Shown here piece by piece: positions 9,319-18,151 of a stretch of 64,000 nucleotides of DNA (the stretch's first letter is position 1; each line of letters begins with the position of its first letter). The stretch is taken from the NCBI RefSeq assembly GCF_001941865.1, contig NZ_CP016162.1:1426001-1490000 (forward strand). Direction: 5' to 3'. The notes beneath the pieces were generated by a model. That model did no database searches. It had not been told where the DNA came from and saw nothing but the letters and a program-made list of their open reading frames with translations. A program made the position numbers and the translations under genes. The stretch comes from Pseudomonas alcaliphila JAB1. Lineage in GTDB: Bacteria > Pseudomonadota > Gammaproteobacteria > Pseudomonadales > Pseudomonadaceae.

Positions 9319-10227
9319 TCAACGAACCGGCTTATCATCGACCGGTGAGGCCTCGTCTTTCACTCGCGCGAGGAACCGCTTCATGGGCTCCGAGGGTTCG
9401 CCCCGGCGGCGCAGCAGGTAGGTAGAGAGCATCGGTGGGGTGCCGGTCAGGGGACGAATGGAGATGTCCGGGCGCTGTAGCGTCTGCACCTGCGAGGCGA
9501 TGGCGAAGCCGATGCCGTAGCCGGCGCCGACCAGGGTCAGCATCACGCCCAGGCTGGTCACTTCATCGACCAGCTTGAGCGGCGTGCCTGCGTCCTGCAG
9601 CATCGCTTGAATCTGATGGCGGCAGCCCGATCCCGATTCGGGATGGCACAGAACCAGCGGGAACTTCAAGGCTTCGGCCAGCGGCACCTGGACGTGTGCC
9701 AGCAAGGGATGGCGTGCGGGCACGATCACCGACAGCGGATCGGTCCACACCGGCTCGGCGACGAGCCCATCATGCACCGCGTTCGACAACGCAAAGCCGA
9801 TGTCCAGCAGATCGTTGTGCAGCATCTTGAGCTGCTGCACGAACGGCAACTCGAAGACGCGAATCTCCAGCTCGGGTTCATCCTCGCGGCTGCGTGCCAG
9901 CAAGGTAGCGATGCGGGGCTGCGCCAGGCTGTCGCAGATGGCGATGCGCAGATGGCCTTGGTAGCCCTGCGCCGCGGCCTTGGCGCTCTTGACTGCCTGC
10001 TCCACGGTAGCCTGCACGCGCCGGCATTCGCCGAGGAACACCTGGCCGGCCCAGGTCAGCCGCGTCAGGCGTGTGCTGCGGTCGAACAACTGTACACCGA
10101 GCTGGCTTTCCAGGTCGCGCATCGCACGCGACACAGGCGATTGCTCGATGCCCAGACGCTCGGCTGCACGGGCCAGATGCAGTTCTTCCGCAACTGCGAC
10201 GAAGTAACGCAGCAATCTGAAATCCAA
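9319..10227 (-). CDS. LysR-family regulator of the ICE end (TciR-like)
   Basis: 302-residue LysR-type regulator. The N-terminal winged helix (MDFRLLRYFVAVAEELHLARAAERLGIEQSPVSRAMRDLE) is followed by a substrate-binding domain (HLRIAICDSLAQPRIATLLARSRE and on). The start codon is TTG at 10227; AGGAGG five bases upstream supports it. ICEclc carries a LysR gene, tciR, at the same end that switches on transfer development, so a role in ICE activation is inferred from position and type. It is divergent from a second, similar LysR gene at 10936, and the two share about 700 bp of intervening DNA. Confidence 0.88.
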   Translation of the reverse strand: MDFRLLRYFVAVAEELHLARAAERLGIEQSPVSRAMRDLESQLGVQLFDRSTRLTRLTWAGQVFLGECRRVQATVEQAVKSAKAAAQGYQGHLRIAICDSLAQPRIATLLARSREDEPELEIRVFELPFVQQLKMLHNDLLDIGFALSNAVHDGLVAEPVWTDPLSVIVPARHPLLAHVQVPLAEALKFPLVLCHPESGSGCRHQIQAMLQDAGTPLKLVDEVTSLGVMLTLVGAGYGIGFAIASQVQTLQRPDISIRPLTGTPPMLSTYLLRRRGEPSEPMKRFLARVKDEASPVDDKPVR

Positions 10228-10459
10228 GGCCGCCTCCTGTCTGTCTTCTTCTGGTTCAGCCTATCGGACGCCAGCATCTCCTACCGCATCCCGTCAGCAC
10301 CTCCTTCGGTGGCATCGCGTCAAAGCCTCATGACCGCTCGGTGCGCCGGGCACGGCGCGCAGGCGCTCACGTGTGCTGGAGTCCGCGATCGGTGCAGCCG
10401 ATGACGTCACGCCGGCGTCAGGGCGAGCATGCCGATGCAGTTGGGTGTCTTTCGGGTCA

Positions 10460-10721
10460 CCCCGATCGCCTCCCAGATCGGTCACGAAGTCCGGTTCTAA
10501 CACGCCCGGACTTCTGCGCAGCCGCCATCACCTGGGCGACGCGCCGGTAGGCCCGCTTGGCGGTCTCCGCGCATGAAGTCCTTGGGCTGCGGATGACGCG
10601 GCGCCGAAGCATGCAGCCACTGCGCGAACTGCTCGTCGCTCATGCGTTCGTCTTTCCAGAACACGCTGCGGTCGGCAGTGATGGACAGGGTCGCCGAGTC
10701 GGGCTTGATCGACTTCACTCC
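10460..10721 (-). pseudogene. decayed ExbD/TolR C-terminal fragment
   Basis: On the minus strand one frame reads DSATLSITADRSVFWKDERM, then DEQFAQWLHASAPRHPQP. The next frame continues TAKRAYRRVAQVMAAAQKSG and a third FVTDLGG. Joined, these resemble the periplasmic domain of ExbD/TolR (strand-helix-strand ending in the ..VAxVMAAAQxxGxxxxGFVT motif). At least two frameshifts and no start or membrane helix make it a relic. The surrounding 10228-10935 holds nothing else recognisable apart from the two LysR promoter regions. Confidence 0.5.
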
Positions 10722-10935
10722 ACTCAGACAACACAATAATGACAATCTGGCAATTTTCCGATAAGGCAACACCGACGGGATAACCGGACTTGCTTGGACA
10801 CTCGCCCCCCGTGGCCACGACAGAAGGTCGGATGGCGGCGACTGGCAAGCCTCTGTGACCGGCATCGCCGCCGGGAAGCGCTCATGCAGTTCCCTAAAGC
10901 CAGAGGAATGGACTCCACTTTCTGAGGAGAAGTAC

Positions 10936-11847
10936 ATGAACTTACGCCATCTTCGCTGCTTCATCGCCGTGGCCGAGGAGTTGCACTTCGGCCGGGCGGC
11001 GCGGCGGCTGCATATGGAGCAGTCGCCCCTGTCGCGCACGATCCGCCAACTGGAGGCAGGCCTGGGCGTGATGCTGCTGGAGCGCACGCCGCGCGGCGTG
11101 CGCCTGACCCCGGCCGGGCAGGTGTTTCTGGAGGAGGCCCGGCGCGTGCTGCTGACCCTTGAGCAAGCCCAGACCAAGACGCGGGCGGTGGCGGTGGGAC
11201 ACCGGGGCACCCTGCGCATCGCCCTGGCCGGCGGCGTCGGGCGGACCCGGCTGTCGGCGCTGCTCGCGCTGTGCCGCGAGGAGGCGCCGGAAGTGGGCAT
11301 CCGGCTGTTCGAGGCGCCGCTGTTGCAGGTGGTGGGCGGCCTGGGCAACGACCTGTACGACGCGGCCTTTGCGATGGCCGGCGAGATGGCGGCCGGGGTG
11401 GTCGCCAGGCCGGTGTGGCAAGATCCACTGGTGGTGGCCATACCCGCGCGGCACCCCTTGCTGGCGCACAAGCGGGTACCGCTGGACGAGGTGGTGGGCT
11501 ACCCGCTGGTGCTGTGTCACCCGCAGGTGTGTGCGGAGTGCAGCCGGCAATGCGAGCGCCTGCTGCGCCTGGTGGAGACACCGCCGGTCGTGGCCGAGTA
11601 CGTGACGACCCACTCGTTGATGCTGGCCCTGGTGGCGGCCGGCTATGGCGTGGGATTTTCCACCGCGGCGCACGCGGTGGCATGCCGGCAGGCGGACGTG
11701 ATCGTCCGGCCGCTGGACGAGGACTCGGCGGCGTTGACGACCTACCTGCTACATCCCGAGGGCGCGATGTCGGAGCCGCTGCGCCACTTCATCGACCGTG
11801 CTCAGCGTGTCGGCCATATGCCGTTGGATACGCAACGGCTCGCATGA
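10936..11847 (+). CDS. LysR-family regulator of the ICE end (TciR-like, second copy)
   Basis: 303-residue LysR-type regulator with an N-terminal winged helix (MNLRHLRCFIAVAEELHFGRAARRLHMEQSPLSR) and an effector domain rich in short hydrophobic strands (LRIALAGGVGRTRLSALLAL). ATG at 10936 is preceded by GAGGAG at the right spacing; an upstream in-frame ATG is not. It is clearly a paralogue of the gene at 9319-10227. Shared blocks include FVAVAEELHxxRAAxRL and PLVLCHP, with two cysteines (CAECSRQC) not present in the other. Which of the two is the functional counterpart of tciR cannot be told. Confidence 0.88.
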   Translation: MNLRHLRCFIAVAEELHFGRAARRLHMEQSPLSRTIRQLEAGLGVMLLERTPRGVRLTPAGQVFLEEARRVLLTLEQAQTKTRAVAVGHRGTLRIALAGGVGRTRLSALLALCREEAPEVGIRLFEAPLLQVVGGLGNDLYDAAFAMAGEMAAGVVARPVWQDPLVVAIPARHPLLAHKRVPLDEVVGYPLVLCHPQVCAECSRQCERLLRLVETPPVVAEYVTTHSLMLALVAAGYGVGFSTAAHAVACRQADVIVRPLDEDSAALTTYLLHPEGAMSEPLRHFIDRAQRVGHMPLDTQRLA

Positions 11848-12375
11848 GGCTGCCTCAGGCGGGTTGACCGATTCCATTTTTGTCAAAGCGCCAGACCTGT
11901 TTTGCCACAGCGGGATTCCATTGGCGGTGCACGGGCGCGCTGCACTCAGGCGTTGCTCGCGCTTGCCGTTGGCATCTGCGAGCAACTTCGCATGCCCAAC
12001 GTGGCGCGTCACAGCGAAGACGCGCGGCGCAACAGTGCTTGCCGTATGCGCATCGGCTCTGGCGTGTTGAGCTGATCGCGCTTTACTGGGCCTCTTTCCC
12101 TGCAAAGACTTTGGCCTGGTTATCCGGGTCAAGCATGGTGCCCGCGAATGACGCTGGTGACAGCGTGTTTCGCGGCTTGCGAATTGTGAGTGATGGCGCC
12201 ATGCGCAGCAAGGCGCGCATCTCGCAACGAAACCGGCGGCATCAACGATGCCACGGTCTTCGCCGCTTCGCCACCTGCTCGTTTCGCCCGGAGATTCCTG
12301 GACAGCCACGCACGCCGCCTGTACGGCGGGTGCGCGTGCTTGGACTCGGTGCGATGACGAATGGAGGCGCGCGAT
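11848..12375 (+). other. 528-bp non-coding stretch upstream of the BisR-like gene
   Basis: No convincing gene is seen. An open frame runs through it on each strand, but both give Arg/Cys/His-rich shadow translations. The stretch presumably holds the promoter of the gene at 12376, which in ICEclc is the LysR (TciR) target. I could not pick out a LysR box with confidence. Confidence 0.35.
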
Positions 12376-13137
12376 ATGCCGAAGTCGAGCAGCCTGGCCG
12401 ATGGCGCCAAGACCTACTACCGCCCGATCGAGGCGGCAATCCGCTGGAGCGGATTGCTGCGCTTCGAGCGGCGCATCCTGGCGACCTTGGGACAGCGGCC
12501 TCTGCCGGAGGCAACGGAGTTTCCACACTGGCCGATGCTGCGATTGAACACCGAAAGAATCTTCGATGCGCTGGTTCACGGCGAGATGCCGTATGGCAAG
12601 GAGGGCTTGGGGCGGGACACGCAGGGTCTGGCGATGGACGACCCGTCGCTGACGGTGCGGCACGTCGAACTGAAAGCCTGGATGGCGCACTACTACCCCG
12701 GCGAGAAACCGGCGTTTCTGTTCGATGAGATCGAGCGTGCGCTTCACCCGGCGATCAGCCTGGACACAGTGGGCGCATTGCTGGCCGAGCGGGAAGCGAT
12801 CAAGGCGCGGCTGGTGGAACACTTGGGCGTGCACGAGACGCTGCGCGCCGAGCACGAGGCGCTGCTGAAGACGCACGCCGCCTGCGCGGCTGACGCGGAG
12901 CGTGCAAACACGCCGGGGCCGCGCAGCGAATCGACCTACCTGAACATCGTTGGCGGGTTACTGACCCTGCTGCTGGGCAAGTCTCCCAGCGGCATGCCGT
13001 ATTCCAGCTTCCTGACGCAGGAGGCCATCATCAGCGCGATGGTGGCGCACCACGGCAATGCGATGGGCATCACCGAGCGCACCCTGCAGGCCAAATTCGC
13101 ACTGGCTCGGCGCAGTTTGCAGAGCACAACGTACTGA
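12376..13137 (+). CDS. BisR-like ICE regulator (unknown domain)
   Basis: 253-residue protein (MPKSSSLADGAKTYYRPIEA...) with no motif I can name; mixed charged/helical character, no membrane segment. ATG at 12376 has GGAGG eight bases upstream, while an ATG at 12361 has none. Its position, just upstream of alpA-parA and downstream of a tciR-like gene, and its length match what I recall for BisR of ICEclc. BisR is the intermediate activator that TciR turns on and that in turn activates the alpA promoter. The functional link is inference from synteny and size. Confidence 0.55.
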   Translation: MPKSSSLADGAKTYYRPIEAAIRWSGLLRFERRILATLGQRPLPEATEFPHWPMLRLNTERIFDALVHGEMPYGKEGLGRDTQGLAMDDPSLTVRHVELKAWMAHYYPGEKPAFLFDEIERALHPAISLDTVGALLAEREAIKARLVEHLGVHETLRAEHEALLKTHAACAADAERANTPGPRSESTYLNIVGGLLTLLLGKSPSGMPYSSFLTQEAIISAMVAHHGNAMGITERTLQAKFALARRSLQSTTY

Positions 13138-13150
13138 GCGATGCCAGACC

Positions 13151-13185
13151 GTATCTGCGGTCGCGGATACCGCATTTGCGGTGTC
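13151..13185. promoter_or_regulatory. two overlapping imperfect palindromes upstream of alpA
   Basis: First palindrome: GTATCTGCG-GT-CGCGGATAC (13151-13170). Second: GATACCGCA-TT-TGCGGTGTC (13166-13185). Each has nine-base arms with one mismatch and a 2-bp centre, and they share the GATAC at 13166-13170. They sit 71-105 bp before the alpA start, where a regulator-binding site for the BisR-like protein or AlpA itself would be expected. Confidence 0.5.
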
Positions 13186-13255
13186 TTTCTTCAACGCAGC
13201 GGTCTTAATTCGAGTCACGCCAATCAGCGCCACTGAGCGTTAAGGAGTGACCCTC

Positions 13256-13474
13256 ATGTCTTCGCAGACCACCGCCACGGCGGCATTGACCGAACACCGC
13301 ATCCTGCGCCGCGCTGAGGTCGAAGCCAAGACCGGCTTCAAGCGCGCGCACATCTACAGCCTGATGAAGGACGGCAACTTCCCCAAGGCGCTGCGCCTGG
13401 GCGTGCGCGCGGTGGGCTGGGACTCGGTGGAGATCGAACAGTGGATCGCCGATCGCCTCAAAGAACGCGCCTGA
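13256..13474 (+). CDS. alpA: AlpA-family excisionase-like regulator
   Basis: 72-residue MerR/Xis-type winged-helix protein. The family pattern is clear: ILRRAEVEAKTGFKRAHIYS, then LMKDGNFPKALRLGVRAVGWDSVEIEQWI. ATG at 13256 follows AAGGAG by eight bases. AlpA proteins bind DNA as transcription or excision factors; here it leads the alpA-parA-parB gene string that in ICEclc is the commitment operon for transfer. The upstream palindromes suggest direct control. Confidence 0.9.
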   Translation: MSSQTTATAALTEHRILRRAEVEAKTGFKRAHIYSLMKDGNFPKALRLGVRAVGWDSVEIEQWIADRLKERA

Positions 13475-13514
13475 CGCTTCTTCTCGGTTCATGCCATTCG
13501 ACGAGGAGAAGCTC

Positions 13515-14381
13515 ATGCAGGTGGTGTCCATCATTTCAACCAAGGGCGGCGTCGGCAAGACCACGACGGCGGCCAACCTGGGCGGCCTCATTGCCGATGC
13601 CGGGCTGCGCGTGCTGCTGCTGGACCTGGACGTGCAGCCCACGCTGTCGAGCTACTTCACACTGGACGTGCGTGCGCCCGGCGGCATCTACGAGATGCTC
13701 GCCTTCAACGAGCGGCGCATCGAGCACCTGGTGTCGCGCACCGCGATCGCGGGCCTGGACCTGGTGCTCTCCAACGACGACCGCGGCGAACTGAACACAC
13801 TGCTGCTGCACGCGCCCGACGGGCGCCTGCGGCTGCGCAACCTGTTGCCGGTCTTCCGCGAGCACTACGACCTGCTGCTGATCGACACCCAGGGCGCGCG
13901 CAGCGTGCTGCTGGAGATGGCGGTGCTGGCGTCCGACCTGGCGCTGTCGCCGGTGACGCCGGAAATCCTCGCGGCGCGCGAGCTGCGGCGCGGCACGCTG
14001 CAACTGATCGAGGACATCTCGCCGTATCGGCACCTGAGCATCGAACCGCCGCCGCTGCGCCTGCTCATCAACCGTGTGCATACGGTGTCGTCGAACGCGC
14101 GGCTGGTCCAGCAGGCGCTGCGACAGGTGTTCCAGGAACAGGCCGGCGTGCAGGTGCTGGACACCGACGTGCCGGCCATCGAAGCCTATCCGCGCGCTGC
14201 GACACGAGGATTGCCGGTGCATCGGGTGGAGTACCGCCAACCGGCGGGCCGCGCGGCGCCCGCGGCGCTGGAGACCATGCGCGCGCTGGCTGGCGAGCTG
14301 TTCCCCGCGTGGCGGGAGCGCCTCGCGCTAGTCACCGGCCGGGCCGATGCGGGAGGGGCCGGCCATGGCGAGCGTGCATGA
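13515..14381 (+). CDS. parA: ParA-family ATPase
   Basis: 288-residue ParA/MinD-type ATPase. The deviant Walker A (STKGGVGKTTTAANL) lies at the N-terminus, Walker A' DLDVQPTLSSYF near residue 40 and Walker B LLLIDTQGARSVLLEM near 125. ATG at 13515 has GAGGAG immediately upstream. Expected role: partition or stable maintenance of the excised ICE with the ParB-like protein encoded downstream. It overlaps the next gene by 17 bp. Confidence 0.92.
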   Translation: MQVVSIISTKGGVGKTTTAANLGGLIADAGLRVLLLDLDVQPTLSSYFTLDVRAPGGIYEMLAFNERRIEHLVSRTAIAGLDLVLSNDDRGELNTLLLHAPDGRLRLRNLLPVFREHYDLLLIDTQGARSVLLEMAVLASDLALSPVTPEILAARELRRGTLQLIEDISPYRHLSIEPPPLRLLINRVHTVSSNARLVQQALRQVFQEQAGVQVLDTDVPAIEAYPRAATRGLPVHRVEYRQPAGRAAPAALETMRALAGELFPAWRERLALVTGRADAGGAGHGERA

Positions 14382-14601
14382 ACTGGCGCGCGGCCGTGAA
14401 CGGCTGCGCGCGTTGATCGAGTTCGCGCTGGGCGAAGGTTGGCGCGTGGTGCGCACGTCCGGCGGGCACCTGAAATTCACGAAACAAGGCTGCGCGTCGA
14501 TCTACACCAGCTCGACTGCAAGCGACCACCGTGCCGACCGCAATGCCCGCGCGCAACTTCGCCGCGCCGACCGGCAGGCGCAGGAGAACGGCCGTGGCTG
14601 A
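14365..14601 (+). CDS. small HicA-like protein ('shi' position)
   Basis: 78-residue basic protein with the HicA-type fold signature around the catalytic-type His (GWRVVRTSGGHLKFTKQG), followed by a Ser/Thr-rich and Arg-rich tail. ATG at 14365 has GGGAGGGG upstream. It occupies the slot between parA and parB that is called shi in ICEclc. No HicB partner is adjacent, so it is unlikely to act as an ordinary HicAB toxin. RNA or DNA binding is a guess. Confidence 0.65.
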   Translation: MASVHELARGRERLRALIEFALGEGWRVVRTSGGHLKFTKQGCASIYTSSTASDHRADRNARAQLRRADRQAQENGRG

Positions 14602-16252
14602 GCTGACGCCGCAGGACATGGCTGCCAAGCTGCTGGCCACCGGCTTCGAGCGCAGCGGCCCTTCGGCCGCGACCTTGAGCGACCCCATCGCCGACACGTC
14701 GATGGTGGTGACCCTGGACCAGTTGCGGCCCTACGACCACGACCCGCGCGTGACCCGCAACCCGGCCTATGCAGAGATCAAGGCGTCCATCCGCGAACGC
14801 GGGCTGGACGCGCCCCCCACGATCACGCGCAGACCGGGCGAGGCGCACTACATCATTCGCAACGGCGGCAACACGCGGCTGGCCATCCTGCGCGAGTTGT
14901 GGAGCGAGACCAAGGAGGAACGCTTCTTCCGCATTGCGTGCCTGTTCCGCCCGTGGCCGGCGCGCGGTGAAATCGTGGCGCTGACCGGGCACCTGGCCGA
15001 GAACGAGCTGCGCGGCGGGCTGACCTTCATCGAGCGTGCCTTGGGCATCGAGAAGGCGCGCGAGTTCTACGAGCAGGAAAGCGGCCAGGCGCTGTCGCAG
15101 AGCGAACTCGCGCGGCGGCTGACTTCCGACGGCTATCCGGTGCCGCAGTCACACATCAGCCGCATGAACGATGCGGTGCGCTATCTGCTGCCGGCGATCC
15201 CGACCCTGCTGTACGGCGGATTGGGTCGGCATCAGGTGGACCGGCTCGCGGTGCTGCGCAAGGCGTGCGAGCGCACCTGGGAGCGGCGTGCGCTCGGCCG
15301 CACCGTGGCCGTGGACTTCGCCACCTTGTTTCAGGACGTGCTGACGCAGTTCGACACACAGCCGGACGACTTCTCGCCGCAGCGGGTGCAGGACGAGCTG
15401 GTGGGGCAGATGGCCGAGCTGCTGGAGGCGGACTACGACACGCTGGCTCTGGAGATCAACGACAGCGAAAGCCGCCAGCGTGCGCTGATCAGCGAACCGG
15501 CGGCTCCGACGCCACCGGTAGCGCCTGTCGTGCCTGCTGCTCCTCCCCCGCCGATCTCCGCGCCTCAGCAGCCATCCGCCTCGTCTGTGCCGCGCGACAC
15601 CACGCCGGTCGCGCCACCGGCGCCAGCAGCGACACCGCCTGCATCGCCCGAAGCGCCGGAGGACCAGCAAGGGCAACGCGACGAGTGCCTGCAAGGGCAC
15701 ATCGTGACACCGGCACCGACCACCGAGCGCCTGCAGTCCATCCAGCGGATGGTCGCGGACCAGCTCGGCGACAAGCTGCCCGACTTCGAGGCCGATGCGC
15801 TGCGGGCGATCCCCGTACAGGCTGGCGGGCTCTTTCCCATCTCGGATGTCTGGTACATCGAGCCGGGACTGGACGCGCCGGATCGCCTGCGCGTGCACAT
15901 CGCGCAGTTCGCGCGCGAAATCGGCGAGGAAGCGGCGGTTGCCGACCACATCGAGGCCAGCGCCGGCGGCATCGGCTTCGTCTGCGTGTCGCCGGCCGTG
16001 GGCCAGGCGAAGGCGCTGCCTGCGTTCGCGCGGGCGGTGCTGACCCTGCTGCATGTACTGAGCGTGGCGCCGCCAGCCGCGAATGGATTGGACCGCGCGC
16101 GGCTGGCCGACGAGCTGGCGGCGCTGCTGCATGGCCACGGCGGCTCGGCCACACGCCTGAGCGATGCTGCGCTGGTGAAGCTGTTCCGTCTGCTGCGCCT
16201 GGCGCGCCGGTTGCTGGATCTGGAAGCCGGCGTAGCGAGCCAGGATTCCTGA
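14594..16252 (+). CDS. ParB-like ICE regulator (BisD position)
   Basis: 552 residues from the GTG at 14594 (AGGAG seven bases upstream, 8-bp overlap with the previous gene). The N-terminal ParB/Srx-like domain includes MVVTLDQLRPYDHDPR and YIIRNGGNTRLAILRELW. A KorB-like helix-turn-helix follows (ALSQSELARRLTSDGYPVPQSHISRM). Then come a Pro/Ala-rich linker (about residues 310-390) and a C-terminal helical domain. This length and layout match the protein called ParB, later BisD, in ICEclc. There it acts with a partner as the master activator of transfer genes rather than as a plain partition protein; the mapping is from memory. Confidence 0.82.
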   Translation: MAELTPQDMAAKLLATGFERSGPSAATLSDPIADTSMVVTLDQLRPYDHDPRVTRNPAYAEIKASIRERGLDAPPTITRRPGEAHYIIRNGGNTRLAILRELWSETKEERFFRIACLFRPWPARGEIVALTGHLAENELRGGLTFIERALGIEKAREFYEQESGQALSQSELARRLTSDGYPVPQSHISRMNDAVRYLLPAIPTLLYGGLGRHQVDRLAVLRKACERTWERRALGRTVAVDFATLFQDVLTQFDTQPDDFSPQRVQDELVGQMAELLEADYDTLALEINDSESRQRALISEPAAPTPPVAPVVPAAPPPPISAPQQPSASSVPRDTTPVAPPAPAATPPASPEAPEDQQGQRDECLQGHIVTPAPTTERLQSIQRMVADQLGDKLPDFEADALRAIPVQAGGLFPISDVWYIEPGLDAPDRLRVHIAQFAREIGEEAAVADHIEASAGGIGFVCVSPAVGQAKALPAFARAVLTLLHVLSVAPPAANGLDRARLADELAALLHGHGGSATRLSDAALVKLFRLLRLARRLLDLEAGVASQDS

Positions 16253-16269
16253 GCGCAGGAGGCTCCCGT

Positions 16270-16830
16270 ATGTCGGCACCGCACCCGCTCAATCAGGCCG
16301 TGATCGCCCAGGCCCTGCATGACCTGCGCAACGGCCAGTTGCGCCGCTGCAAGGCCATGGGCTTCGGCGAGGAGGAGCTGGATGCGCTGAAGCACCCCGA
16401 ACTCGTGAGCATGCTGGTGAATGCCACGGTGTCGTGGTGTTCGGTGTCGGTGAACCGGGAAGTGTTGAAGCGGCTGCTGAGCCAGGTGCACGACGTGGAG
16501 CGGGAGATCGCCACGGTGGACCGCATGCTGCGCCTGGGGGCGAGCACGGAGATGGTCAGCAAGTTCTATGGCCTCACGCATCAGGAAGTGGCGCTGCGCC
16601 GCGACATCCTCGGCCTGCCCAAGCGCAAGGGCCGACATCCGGTGCTGAACGAGGCGCAGGACGTGGCCTTGTGGGAGCACTGGAAGGCCGCCGTCACCGA
16701 GCGCCATATCGCCCTGACCGACGACATGGCGATGCTGGAGCTGACCATGGATCTGGCCGAGGCCATGACTCTGCCCATGTCGGTGATCTGGTCGGCGATA
16801 CGGAACTGGATCGACCAGGGGCTGGTGTAG
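16270..16830 (+). CDS. DUF2857 protein, probable transcriptional co-activator (BisC position)
   Basis: 186-residue protein with an N-terminal helical part and a central helix-turn-helix-like block (LGASTEMVSKFYGLTHQEVA, then LRRDILGLPKRKGRHP). ATG at 16270 follows AGGAGG. It is directly downstream of the ParB-like gene. DUF2857 proteins always travel with this ParB type in clc-like ICEs, and the pair is thought to act together in a manner likened to FlhDC. The role is inferred from synteny. Confidence 0.75.
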   Translation: MSAPHPLNQAVIAQALHDLRNGQLRRCKAMGFGEEELDALKHPELVSMLVNATVSWCSVSVNREVLKRLLSQVHDVEREIATVDRMLRLGASTEMVSKFYGLTHQEVALRRDILGLPKRKGRHPVLNEAQDVALWEHWKAAVTERHIALTDDMAMLELTMDLAEAMTLPMSVIWSAIRNWIDQGLV

Positions 16831-16833
16831 GCC

Positions 16834-18003
16834 ATGAGCACGGGTGGCGTACCACGGCGCGAAGGCCCCGTTGCGCTGTCCGCGCTCTTCGACGAGGCCC
16901 TGCAGCACCTGCAGCCGGCGCAGGGAACGGCGCCGGCCGCCGACGGTTTCCTCTACAGCGGCAACCGCCATGAGAGCGTGCCGCGCAGGCTGTTCCTCGA
17001 CCGGCGCCTGACGCCGCTGGAGCGCAACGCCTGGCAGGTGTTCCGCCTGCAGCTCAACGACGACGGCGTGACCGCCTTTCCCACCTACGACCAATTGCGC
17101 CCCTACCTGGCCTCGATGCCCTGCGCGGCGCAGGCATCGCACGAGACCGTGGCGCGCGCCCTGACGCTGCTGCGGCTGACGCGCTGGCTGAGCCTGGTGC
17201 GACGACGGCGCGACCCCAAGACCGGCCGCATCCAAGGCAACCTCTACGTGCTGCACGACGAACCGCTGTCGCCCTTCGAGGCGATGCAGCTCGATGCCGA
17301 CTACCTCGGCCTGGTCAGCCAGGCGCTGACCCATGCCGCCAAGGCGGTGCAGATCGTGGGCATGAACACGCTCAAGGAAATTGCCGAAGACCCGCTGCTC
17401 AGCGGCCGCACGCTACCGACCCGCCTGCAGGTGCTGGCGCAGCGCATGACACGCCACGGCTTGGCGGCGGAGAGTTATCCACAGGAGGTCGCCGACTACG
17501 ATTCCGAAGAAGGCCGAAATGCCTTTCTTCGGAATGCTGCGCGCCCGTCTTCGGAATCCGAAGCAGGGCCGGAACCCGCGCCGGACGGCTCTGTTCGGAT
17601 TCCGAAGGAGGACCGTACAGTACGTAATGATCGTATAAATGAAGCACGTACCGTACCGTGCGCGAGGGCCTTGCAGAACCTGCGGCTGCCCGAGCGCTTC
17701 CTGCGCCTGAAGGACGAGCAGCAGGCGGGTGCGCTTGTGGCGCTGCAACAGGTGGACGAGGCGCAGCGCCAGGCGGTGCTCGACGAGTGGGCGGCGCGCT
17801 GTGGCGGCAGCACGGTGCGCAATCCGCCCGGCTACCTGTTCGGCATCATCCAGAAGGCGATCCGCGGAGAATTCCGTGCCTGGGCCGGGCAAGGCGATGC
17901 CCGCGCCATGTCCGGTCCGGCATCCGCTGTGTCAAAGGCCGCCGGTCCGGAGGTGGCACAGGCTCACATCACGCGCCTGCGCTCGCTGTTGGAGCGGCCA
18001 TGA
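16834..18003 (+). CDS. STY4528-family pathogenicity-island replication protein
   Basis: 389 residues; begins 3 bp after the previous stop, so same operon. The first half (SVPRRLFLDRRLTPLERNAW, QLRPYLASMPCAAQASHETVARALTLLRLTRWLSLVRRRRD) looks like a winged-helix replication-initiator domain. The second half has a variable linker, then LRLPERFLRLKDEQ and a conserved GYLFGIIQKAIRGEFRAW block. These features and the position match the STY4528 family of SPI-7/PAGI-type islands. Proposed role is autonomous replication of the excised element. The linker region (17500-17640) includes a locally AT-richer TACGTA-repeat stretch. Confidence 0.8.
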   Translation: MSTGGVPRREGPVALSALFDEALQHLQPAQGTAPAADGFLYSGNRHESVPRRLFLDRRLTPLERNAWQVFRLQLNDDGVTAFPTYDQLRPYLASMPCAAQASHETVARALTLLRLTRWLSLVRRRRDPKTGRIQGNLYVLHDEPLSPFEAMQLDADYLGLVSQALTHAAKAVQIVGMNTLKEIAEDPLLSGRTLPTRLQVLAQRMTRHGLAAESYPQEVADYDSEEGRNAFLRNAARPSSESEAGPEPAPDGSVRIPKEDRTVRNDRINEARTVPCARALQNLRLPERFLRLKDEQQAGALVALQQVDEAQRQAVLDEWAARCGGSTVRNPPGYLFGIIQKAIRGEFRAWAGQGDARAMSGPASAVSKAAGPEVAQAHITRLRSLLERP

Positions 18004-18018
18004 ACGCGGCACATTGCG

Positions 18019-18035
18019 CCATCCCCAAGGGATGG
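18019..18035. promoter_or_regulatory. 17-bp palindrome, copy 1 (upstream of parDE)
   Basis: CCATCCCCAAGGGATGG, one mismatch about a central A. It belongs to a set of three related palindromes (see 19660 and 21577) placed ahead of ICE transcription units. This copy lies 116 bp before the parD start. Confidence 0.45.
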
Positions 18036-18151
18036 TTGCAACAGGAAGCCTTCCGATCAATACGGACCGGGCAAGGAAAAGCCTGCCGGACGCTTGCTGG
18101 CGTATTCATTTTTGCGTATGTTGAATACAACAACGGCAACAGGAGCCAGAC

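Noticed and set aside
11880..12728. 282-codon plus-strand frame upstream of the BisR-like gene
   Set aside because: Arg/Cys-rich translation, no ribosome site, and it overlaps the better-supported gene at 12376 in another frame.
15565..17334. 589-codon minus-strand open frame
   Set aside because: Antisense to the ParB-like, DUF2857 and STY4528 genes; no motif and no ribosome site.
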